64,000 bases of DNA from Paraplanobispora takensis (GTDB lineage: Bacteria > Actinomycetota > Actinomycetes > Streptosporangiales > Streptosporangiaceae). Under the pieces are notes generated by a model, which saw only the letters and a program-made list of their open reading frames with translations, was not told the origin of the DNA and made no database searches. The stretch spans positions 1 through 64,000 of the forward strand of contig NZ_BOOK01000018.1 in the NCBI RefSeq assembly GCF_016863195.1. Reading direction: 5' to 3'. The translations under genes were made by a program, and so were the position numbers. Positions 58,735 through 64,000 of this stretch are shown piece after piece. How positions within the stretch are numbered: position 1 is the stretch's first letter; each line of letters opens with the position of its first letter.

Positions 58735-59313
58735 ATGAAGCGTGCCGTCCCGGTCGTCCTGACCGCCCTGCTGCTGTCCGGCTGCGGCGTCTCCGGCGGG
58801 GAGTGGGCCAGGGGCGTGGTCGCCGAGCGCGCCACCGAGGCCGCCACCGGCCGGGACTTCAACCCGGCCGATGTGATGTTCCTGCAGATGATGGCCGTCC
58901 ACAGCGGCCAGGGGGTGGAGATCGCCCGCCTGGCGCGCGGGCGGGCCGTCCGCGACGAGGTCGGCACCCTCGCGGCGGCGATCGCCGCGACGCAGGAGGG
59001 GGAGACGGCCGAGATGGCCCGCCTGCTGCGGGACTGGGACCAGCCCGCGACCGCGCCGGCCGACGGGCACGCCGCCCACGGCGGCATGCCCGGCACGAGC
59101 CGCCGGGAGATCCAGGCCGCCGAGAAGGCCGCTCCGGCCGACTTCGAGAAGGTGTTCCTGGACATGCTGATCGCCCACCAGGACGACGCCGTGCAGATGG
59201 CGAGGGTGGAGGCGGCCGACGGGCGCAACCCCGGGGTGGTGCTCCTGGCCAGGCGGATCGAGGCCTCCCGCACGGCGCAGATCCGGCAGATGCTGGCCTT
59301 CCTCGGCCAGTAG
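58735..59313 (+). CDS. DUF305 lipoprotein
   Basis: A 192-residue lipoprotein with lipobox LLSGC (Cys17) and two DUF305 units with their typical methionine/histidine motifs: FLQMMAVHSGQGVEIARLA and FLDMLIAHQDDAVQMARVE, separated by a His/Gly-rich linker. DUF305 is a ferritin-like fold often linked with copper and other metals. The start ATG 58735 follows GGAGGATCC, 64 bp after the LPMO gene, itself a copper enzyme; a functional link is speculative. Confidence 0.87.
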   Translation: MKRAVPVVLTALLLSGCGVSGGEWARGVVAERATEAATGRDFNPADVMFLQMMAVHSGQGVEIARLARGRAVRDEVGTLAAAIAATQEGETAEMARLLRDWDQPATAPADGHAAHGGMPGTSRREIQAAEKAAPADFEKVFLDMLIAHQDDAVQMARVEAADGRNPGVVLLARRIEASRTAQIRQMLAFLGQ

Positions 59314-59370
59314 GCCCGCTTCGCCGTACCGCCCGATGCTCGCCGGTGCGGTCCGATGCGCGCCGTACGG

Positions 59371-59889
59371 CTACCGTTCGTCCAGAGCGGCGAGCACCCG
59401 GGCGGCGACCTCCTCGGCTGTCAGCTCGGAGACGTCGAAGACCAGGTCGGCCACCTCGGCGAAGAGCGGTCCCCGGGTGGCGCGCTGCTTGACGAGCATC
59501 GCTTCGAGGTCGCGCTCGAAGTGCGGGCGGTGCGCGCCGGAGCGCATGCGCTCGGCGAGGACCTCCGGCGGGGCGTCCAGCCAGACCACCACCGCCTCCT
59601 TCAGCATCCGGCGGCAGTCCGGGGTGTCCACCGTGCTCGCCGCCGCGGCGATCACCACGGCGGGCCGCTCCGCCAGGGCCTCGCTCAGGTGCGCCGCCTC
59701 CCGGCGGTGGAGCACGGCCTTGCCCACCGTCGCGACGATCTCCGCCGCCGTGGCCCCCTCGTACAGCGCCGCGATGTCGGGATCGCTGTCGCGCAGCTCG
59801 CGCCCGAGCCCGGCGGCCAGCAGGCGCGCCACCGACGACTTGCCCGCGCCCATGAGGCCGGTGACGACGATCGGGCGGTCAGGTACCAC
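59371..59889 (-). CDS. Shikimate-kinase-like P-loop protein
   Basis: A 172-residue protein with Walker A GLMGAGKSS (residues 10-18) and a DSDPDIAALYEGATAAEIV segment like the DxD region of shikimate kinases. However the GGG shikimate-binding motif is replaced by IAAAAS, so it is probably a related small-molecule kinase rather than AroK. The start GTG 59889 follows GGAGG; the open frame runs further upstream only as a shadow. Convergent with the DUF305 gene. Confidence 0.78.
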   Translation of the reverse strand: MVPDRPIVVTGLMGAGKSSVARLLAAGLGRELRDSDPDIAALYEGATAAEIVATVGKAVLHRREAAHLSEALAERPAVVIAAAASTVDTPDCRRMLKEAVVVWLDAPPEVLAERMRSGAHRPHFERDLEAMLVKQRATRGPLFAEVADLVFDVSELTAEEVAARVLAALDER

Positions 59890-59965
59890 GGCGGCCTCCG
59901 GCGGCGACGTTTGAGATCTGTGTGGGGGATAGGGAGGAGGTACTGGCTCGAAGGAGGGAAGACCC

Positions 59966-60229
59966 ATGACCATCGCAGGCGGCATCGTCCTCATCATGCT
60001 CGGCGCCATCTTCACATGGGCGGTCGAATTCGACCTCGCCGGGTTCGACATCAACGTTCTCGGCGTGATCCTGATGCTCGGCGGCCTGGTGTGGCTGCTG
60101 TTCGCGCTCTACCGGCTCAACGCCGCCCGTCGTGCGCTGGCCTCCAGCACCACTGTGGTGACCGAGGACCCGCTGACCCACCAGCGTGTCTACGAGGAGC
60201 GCCGTTACGACGATCCCCCGGTCGTGTGA
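59966..60229 (+). CDS. DUF6458 small membrane protein
   Basis: An 87-residue protein with two transmembrane segments (ILVLIMLGAIFTWAVEF-like at residues 6-22 and GVILMLGGLVWLLFALY at 33-49) and a charged C-terminal tail (VYEERRYDDPP). It fits DUF6458, common in actinobacteria and of unknown role. The start ATG 59966 follows GGAGGGAAG. It lies 31 bp before the DUF4235 gene, probably in one transcript. Confidence 0.82.
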   Translation: MTIAGGIVLIMLGAIFTWAVEFDLAGFDINVLGVILMLGGLVWLLFALYRLNAARRALASSTTVVTEDPLTHQRVYEERRYDDPPVV

Positions 60230-60260
60230 GTTCCCGGAGAGGTGAAACGGAGGAAGGACA

Positions 60261-60512
60261 TTGAGCAAGGTCGTATCCCGTGGTGTGAGCGCCGCGAGCG
60301 GAATGCTCGGCGGCGCCATCGCCGGAGCCATCTTCAAGCAGGTCTGGAAGCTCGCGTCCGGCAAGGACGACGCGCCCCAGGCCAACTCGGACGAGTACGG
60401 CTGGGGTGAGGTGCTCTTCGCCGCGGCCATCCAAGGTGCGATCTTCGGCGTGGTCAAGGCCGCGATCGACAGGTCCGCGGCACGGAGCATCCACCGGGCC
60501 ACCGGAAAGTGA
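60261..60512 (+). CDS. DUF4235 small membrane protein
   Basis: An 83-residue DUF4235 protein with a glycine-zipper-like first segment (SGMLGGAIAGAIFKQVWKL) and a second segment LFAAAIQGAIFGVVKAAID. Function unknown; the family is widespread in actinobacteria. The start is TTG 60261 after GGAGGA. Its TGA forms the base of a perfect terminator hairpin. Confidence 0.85.
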   Translation: MSKVVSRGVSAASGMLGGAIAGAIFKQVWKLASGKDDAPQANSDEYGWGEVLFAAAIQGAIFGVVKAAIDRSAARSIHRATGK

Positions 60513-60542
60513 CCCGCCGGGCAGGCAACCCCCGGCGGGTCA
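60510..60542. terminator. Hairpin built on the DUF4235 stop codon
   Basis: TGACCCGCCGGG (60510-60521) pairs perfectly with CCCGGCGGGTCA (60531-60542) around a nine-base loop. The left TGA is the DUF4235 stop, and the mirrored TCA is the stop of the leftward ORF at 60540-60776. Confidence 0.8.
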
Positions 60543-60776
60543 GCGCCTGCGGTGGTGGACCGCCGCGGACGCGGCGGCCCCTCCGGCCAGCACCAGCAGG
60601 AACAGCACCATCACCATGCGGCGGTGCCGCAGGAGCAGGGCCCGTGTGTCACCGGGCCGGCGCCTGCGAGCGCCGCCGTCGTCGTCCGGCATCCGCCACA
60701 GGTGGGCCAGCCCGGCGGGAGGGCAGTCCTCCCGTGACCCGGCCGCCGGCCGGTTCGCGTACTCGCCCATGCGCAT
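60540..60776 (-). CDS. Possible small protein with C-terminal membrane segment
   Basis: A 78-residue ORF (MRMGEYANRPAAGSRED...) with a hydrophobic segment near the end (MVMVLFLLVLAGGAAASAAV) and the tail HHRRR. Several starts are possible (GTG and ATG codons at 60770-60797), none with a strong ribosome binding site. Its stop is supplied by the symmetry of the terminator hairpin, which weakens the case that it is a real gene. No family recognised. Confidence 0.4.
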   Translation of the reverse strand: MRMGEYANRPAAGSREDCPPAGLAHLWRMPDDDGGARRRRPGDTRALLLRHRRMVMVLFLLVLAGGAAASAAVHHRRR

Positions 60777-61003
60777 CACCGTGTCTTCTCGGCTCACGCG
60801 GACGGCGTACCCGTTGAAGCGATGGTCACTCTCGGCGTACAGCCACGCGCGGCGGGTACTTCCGTGAGGACGGGAGCGGCCCTGGTCGCCGGGTGATTCT
60901 CGCCGTCTCCTTCCCGTCATCGCCCTTCCCCTCAGGGCTCTTCGCCTGTTTGACCTCGGGCTTCACGGGAAGGCGAGCTGTTTTGAGGCGAAAGGAGTTC
61001 AAC

Positions 61004-61249
61004 ATGGAGGCTCCGCAATACGTCGCCGCGCGGGTGCAGAGCGCGCTGGCGGAGGACGACCGCACCCACGAACTCGGCGTACGGGTGGATGTACGCGGAG
61101 ACCAGCTGTTCCTGCGAGGCCAGGTGGGATGCGAGGAGCGTCGCGAGCTGATCGCCGACGTGGCCGGTGAGGCCGCTCCGGGCCTGGTCGTGCACAACGA
61201 GATCAGCGTCGTCGACGTCCGGGAACCGGGAGGAGAGGAGAGGCTGTGA
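61004..61249 (+). CDS. BON-domain protein
   Basis: An 81-residue protein covering one BON domain (VRVDVRGDQLFLRGQVGCEE; later PGLVVHNEISVVDV). BON domains bind phospholipids or sugars; no signal peptide is seen, so it is probably cytosolic. The start ATG 61004 follows AAAGGAG. Its stop overlaps the metallophosphoesterase GTG by four bases, so the two are made together. Confidence 0.83.
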   Translation: MEAPQYVAARVQSALAEDDRTHELGVRVDVRGDQLFLRGQVGCEERRELIADVAGEAAPGLVVHNEISVVDVREPGGEERL

Positions 61250-61989
61250 GTCAGCTGCGAATCGCGGCGGTCGGTGACGTGCACCTGGGGGAGGACCTCC
61301 GGGGACGCTACCGTTCGCGCCTTTCGGGCATCGAGGAGAAGGCCGACGTTCTGCTGCTGGCCGGCGACCTCACCCGCCACGGCACCCTGGAGGAGGGCAA
61401 GGTGGTGGCCGAGGAGTTCCGCGACCTGCCCGTCCCGGTGGTCGCCGTGCTCGGCAACCACGACCATCACTCGGACAAGCCCGCCGAGATCGCCGCGATG
61501 CTGAAGGACGAGGGCATCTCGGTGCTGCACGACGACTCCGTGGTGCTCGACGTCAAGGGAGTGCGGCTCGGAGTGGTCGGAGGCAAGGGGTTCGGCGGCG
61601 GGTTCGCGGGCAAGTGCGCCAGCGAGTTCGGCGAGCCGGAGATCAAGGCCTTCGTCAACCACACGAAGCGGATCGCCGACCGCTGGAGGGTGGCCCTCAA
61701 GGAACTCCAGGCGGACCGCCGCGTCGTCCTGTCGCACTACTCGCCCGTCAACGACACCCTGGCCGGCGAGCCGCTGGAGATCTATCCGTTCCTGGGCAGC
61801 TACCTGCTGGCCGAGGCGGTCGACTCCGAGGGCGCCGACCTGATCCTGCACGGCCACGCCCACATGGGGACGGAGAAGGGCCTGACGCCCGGGGGCATCC
61901 GGGTGCGCAACGTGGCCCTGCCGGTGCTGGGCCGCGCCTACGGGGTCTACTGCCTCGGCGAGCACGGGGAGGACCCCGACCACTGCTGA
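61246..61989 (+). CDS. Metallophosphoesterase
   Basis: A 247-residue calcineurin-like phosphoesterase with every metal motif visible: GDVHLGED, LLAGDLTRHG, LGNHDHH, LSHYSP and LHGHAHMG. The substrate is unknown. The start is GTG 61246, translationally coupled to the BON-domain gene, and a terminator hairpin lies 65 bp after the stop. Confidence 0.9.
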   Translation: MSQLRIAAVGDVHLGEDLRGRYRSRLSGIEEKADVLLLAGDLTRHGTLEEGKVVAEEFRDLPVPVVAVLGNHDHHSDKPAEIAAMLKDEGISVLHDDSVVLDVKGVRLGVVGGKGFGGGFAGKCASEFGEPEIKAFVNHTKRIADRWRVALKELQADRRVVLSHYSPVNDTLAGEPLEIYPFLGSYLLAEAVDSEGADLILHGHAHMGTEKGLTPGGIRVRNVALPVLGRAYGVYCLGEHGEDPDHC

Positions 61990-62053
61990 GCCCGGTCGCC
62001 GAGGTGTACGGCGCCGCGGCACAGCGGGACACGAGGGATACCGGAACACACGA

Positions 62054-62081
62054 AGCGGGCCGGGTGGTAACCCGGCCCGCT
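62054..62081 (+). terminator. Hairpin terminator after the metallophosphoesterase gene
   Basis: AGCGGGCCGGGT (62054-62065) pairs with ACCCGGCCCGCT (62070-62081) around GGTA. No strong T run follows, but a short direct repeat (GTCTTGTCGTG twice) does. Confidence 0.82.
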
Positions 62082-62165
62082 GAGTCTTGTCGTGGTCTTG
62101 TCGTGGGAATTCGGGGCGACTTTGTGATGCTGGTTTTTCCGATCGCATGCGAGCCGTGGCTCGCA

Positions 62166-62315
62166 TCAGACATTGAAGATGCTCACACCCCCGGGACCGA
62201 CGAGGAAGCCGAGGACGATGAGGACGATCCCCCACAGGAGGTCGCGACGGGCGAGGATCACGTAGATCCCCGAGATGACGAGTACGACTGCGATAATCCA
62301 AAGCAGAGTAGCCAT
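62166..62315 (-). CDS. GPGG-motif small transmembrane protein
   Basis: A 49-residue protein: MATLLWIIAVVLVISGIYVI starts the first hydrophobic segment, followed by the positive turn LARRDLLWG, a second segment and the motif VGPGGVSIFNV at the end. This matches the actinobacterial GPGG-motif small membrane proteins, of unknown function. The ribosome binding site (AGGGGCAGTTGCCGCTT region) is modest. It is close downstream of the leftward DUF6328 gene and may be co-transcribed. Confidence 0.82.
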   Translation of the reverse strand: MATLLWIIAVVLVISGIYVILARRDLLWGIVLIVLGFLVGPGGVSIFNV

Positions 62316-62340
62316 AAGCGGCAACTGCCCCTAGGGACGG

Positions 62341-62850
62341 TTAATTAACATCCTTCGTCCGGTAAAGATCGGTGATCGGCTGGAGGAACCAGAACCACGC
62401 GCTGAACAGGCCGATGACACCGCCGAAAACCGCCGCCGGCCAGCCGGCGATGACCGTCTCCGTGACGAGGGCCACGGCGCTGGTCATCGAGACCGCCAGT
62501 CCGAGGGCTCCGGCGATGCCGAGCTCGTTGGCGCGGTGCAGCATCCTCTCCTTCAGCCCGGTCCGGAACAACAACCGGTGCTGGGCGGCAGGAGTGATGA
62601 AACAGATGGAGGCGAGGGCGGCGCTCAGCAAGGAGATGAAGAACAACCATCGGCCGAGGGTGTCGACTTTGTTGAAACCCGCGGCGAACGGGACTGTCAG
62701 GAGGAAGGCGAACAGCACCTGTACGCCGGTGACCGCGACCCGCAAACCCTGCAGGAGCTCGGTCAGCTCTCGGTCCACCCGTTCCTTGTGGCTTTCGCCA
62801 GGCTGGGGCCCTTCCGTTTGGGCATCCGAAGGCTGAATCATCCAGGTCAT
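62341..62850 (-). CDS. DUF6328 membrane protein
   Basis: A 169-residue protein with four transmembrane segments and the family-like opening ELTELLQGLRVAVTGVQVLF followed by AFLLTVPFAAGF; it ends in FLQPITDLYRTKDVN. DUF6328 is common in actinobacteria and of unknown role. ATG 62850 or ATG 62841 (MIQPSD) may be the start. It diverges from the nucleotidyltransferase gene across 64 bp. Confidence 0.83.
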   Translation of the reverse strand: MTWMIQPSDAQTEGPQPGESHKERVDRELTELLQGLRVAVTGVQVLFAFLLTVPFAAGFNKVDTLGRWLFFISLLSAALASICFITPAAQHRLLFRTGLKERMLHRANELGIAGALGLAVSMTSAVALVTETVIAGWPAAVFGGVIGLFSAWFWFLQPITDLYRTKDVN

Positions 62851-62914
62851 TTACCCCTGGTTTAAGGTGATATGCCTGGTGACTAGGGGCCGGTTCAGGG
62901 GGTAATCCTCCGCT

Positions 62915-63511
62915 ATGGGAAGCCACAGCCACGAGGTCACAGACGCGATTCTGGAGACATTGAAGCGGGCGAGCACCGCGCTGAAAGACGCTGATGTCCG
63001 GTTTGCTCTAGCCGGAGGATGCGCCGCGTACGCCCGCGGCGCGGCTCCGTCGTTGCACGACGTGGACTTCGTCCTGCCGCAGGAGGAGGTTCCCACGGCC
63101 TGGGAGGCGCTGCGAGATCTGGGCTTCGAGACGGTCAAGCCCCCGGAGGACTGGCTGGTCAAGGCCTACGACGAGGGCAGGCTGGTCGACCTGATCTTCA
63201 GGATCGCCGACAACGCGGTCACCCCGTCCCTGCTGGACCGGGCCGAGCCGCTGAAGGCGTCCGCGGTGATCGTCCCCGTCCTGGAGGCGACCGACCTGGT
63301 CATTTCCTGGTTGCTGCCGCTGTCGGAGCACGCCTGCGACTACGGTTCCCTGCTTCCCCAGGTCCGTGCGCTGCGCGAGCAGGTCGACTGGAACCGGGTG
63401 GCGGCGGTGACCCAGTCATCGCCGTACGCGTTCACCTTCCTGACCCTGCTGGAGCGCCTGGGCGTGGTGAACGGGCCCATCGACCCTTCGGGGGACCCGT
63501 CCTGGCCCTGA
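62915..63511 (+). CDS. Nucleotidyltransferase-fold protein
   Basis: A 198-residue protein with the polymerase-beta-like pattern RFALAGGCAAYARG followed by HDVDFVLPQEE (D49, D51), and a third acidic position in GRLVDLIF. It resembles nucleotidyltransferases of the aminoglycoside-modifying or AbiEii type, but no partner antitoxin gene is next to it, so its role is open. The start is ATG 62915. Confidence 0.78.
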   Translation: MGSHSHEVTDAILETLKRASTALKDADVRFALAGGCAAYARGAAPSLHDVDFVLPQEEVPTAWEALRDLGFETVKPPEDWLVKAYDEGRLVDLIFRIADNAVTPSLLDRAEPLKASAVIVPVLEATDLVISWLLPLSEHACDYGSLLPQVRALREQVDWNRVAAVTQSSPYAFTFLTLLERLGVVNGPIDPSGDPSWP

Positions 63512-63526
63512 GCGGCCGGACTCGCG

Positions 63527-63547
63527 CCCGGCCCCGAAGGGGCCGGG
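63527..63547 (+). terminator. Hairpin after the nucleotidyltransferase gene
   Basis: CCCGGCCCC (63527-63535) pairs with GGGGCCGGG (63539-63547) around GAA, 16 bp after the stop codon. No T run. Confidence 0.7.
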
Positions 63548-63551
63548 CCCC

Positions 63552-63615
63552 GTGAACGCGGAAGGGCGTGAACGCGGAAGGGCGTGAACGCGGAAGGGCG
63601 TGAACGCGGAAGGGC
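63552..63615. repeat. 16-bp tandem repeat, four perfect copies
   Basis: GTGAACGCGGAAGGGC is repeated four times without a spacer between two terminator-like hairpins, in the gap between converging genes. It resembles the window-start repeat in style but not in sequence. Possibly a slippage-prone minisatellite. Confidence 0.93.
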
Positions 63616-63637
63616 CCCGCCGGGAGGCGGGGCCCTT
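63610..63637. terminator. Terminator for the PRC-barrel gene
   Basis: AAGGGCCCCGCC (63610-63621) pairs with GGCGGGGCCCTT (63626-63637) around GGGA, followed by CCTC on one strand; on the other the stem ends in AAGG and overlaps the last 16-bp repeat. Placed 17 bp after the leftward PRC-barrel stop. Confidence 0.8.
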
Positions 63638-63653
63638 CCTCATGCCCGTCGGA

Positions 63654-64000
63654 TCAGTAGGTACCCGGGCCGCCGCCGTAGGGGAAGCGGCCGTAGTACT
63701 CCCCGACACGGTCACGGTAGGAGGTCTCCTTGAAGGTGGACTCGTCGAATTCCGGCGCGTCCTTGATCTCCTGCTTGGTGCGTGCCACGTAGATCTTCCG
63801 CTCCTGCGGGTCGATCTGCGTCACCGTGCTGGCCGGGAGGAGGACCTTCTTGCCGAAGATCCAGGGACCCGTGTCGACCACGAGGTAGCTCTCGCCCACA
63901 TCGTAGGTCGCCTCGTCGACAGAGCCGATCTTGCCGTCGGTGGCTTCCACGTTGTAGCCGGCGACATCAAGGCTCTTGTTGGTGTCGTAGACGTCCGAAC
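63654..64000 (-). CDS. PRC-barrel domain protein, 5' end outside the window
   Basis: The last 115 codons of a leftward gene whose start lies beyond 64000; the frame stays open to the window end. The visible part begins in SDVYDTNKSLDVAGYNVEAT and holds the PRC-barrel core GKIGSVDEATYDVGESYLVV, then KKVLLPASTVTQID, and ends YYGRFPYGGGPGTY. Such proteins are small, often stress-linked and of unclear function. A GTG at 63950 is internal, not the start. Confidence 0.85.
   Translation of the reverse strand, partial: SDVYDTNKSLDVAGYNVEATDGKIGSVDEATYDVGESYLVVDTGPWIFGKKVLLPASTVTQIDPQERKIYVARTKQEIKDAPEFDESTFKETSYRDRVGEYYGRFPYGGGPGTY

Overview
The window is about 72% GC, with long shadow ORFs opposite nearly every gene, frequent GTG and TTG starts, and many DUF families typical of actinobacteria (DUF5937, DUF4235, DUF6458, DUF6328, GPGG-motif peptide, DUF3558-like domains). 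I read it as the chromosome of a filamentous actinomycete, probably of the Streptosporangiaceae type. That is an inference from composition and gene content; there is no rRNA here to fix the taxon. One tRNA gene (Lys, CTT) is present. I saw no transposase, integrase or CRISPR array.

Left part (1-31.9 kb): metabolism and transport. An ABC exporter is followed by a CUT1 sugar ABC operon (2.3-5.5 kb) that has no ATPase of its own. Its operator, TGACAACGTTGTCA, recurs in front of a LacI gene 5-6 kb away. Between them lie a histidine/lysine/tryptophan/tyrosine-rich secreted peptide, a DUF5937 regulator divergent from an MFS exporter, and an epimerase-like gene divergent from a GlxA-type regulator. 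From 11.5 to 23.5 kb lies an aromatic acid catabolic island. The leftward operon pcaI-pcaJ-pcaF-pcaB-iclR (lower beta-ketoadipate pathway) diverges from a rightward operon of an SsuABC/TauABC-type transporter, a benzoylformate-decarboxylase-like enzyme and a benzaldehyde-dehydrogenase-like enzyme. The divergent promoters carry repeated GTTCG-N5-CGAAC boxes that look like IclR-family operators. Further right are a CynX-like MFS protein, a secreted GDPD, an amidohydrolase / 46-codon ORF / cysteine-dioxygenase-like operon divergent from a second LacI gene, and an aromatic amino acid lyase homologue with Gly-Thr-Gly where the MIO triad should be.

Centre (32.2-47.6 kb): the most unusual locus. One leftward operon encodes a 4124-residue protein with the ends and core of an insecticidal Tc toxin A subunit. 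About 22 hemopexin-like repeats are inserted before the neuraminidase-like region and about 5 more after it. It is followed at 13 bp by two paralogous HopA1-domain proteins, themselves overlapping by 4 bp, with basic or proline-rich disordered N-termini. No TcB/TcC genes are in the window. I propose a Tc-like delivery or adhesion system with HopA1-type effectors as its candidate cargo or partners.

Right part (47.9-64 kb): two receptor Ser/Thr kinases with extracellular DUF3558-like domains are co-transcribed with two membrane proteins that look like kinase-less copies of the kinase C-terminal half. Next come a large secreted M14 carboxypeptidase, a secreted AA10 lytic polysaccharide monooxygenase with a chitin-binding type module, a DUF305 lipoprotein, a shikimate-kinase-like P-loop protein, and a group of small membrane, BON, metallophosphoesterase, nucleotidyltransferase and PRC-barrel genes. 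The last gene is cut by the window end. Hairpin terminators and short tandem repeats separate several units.
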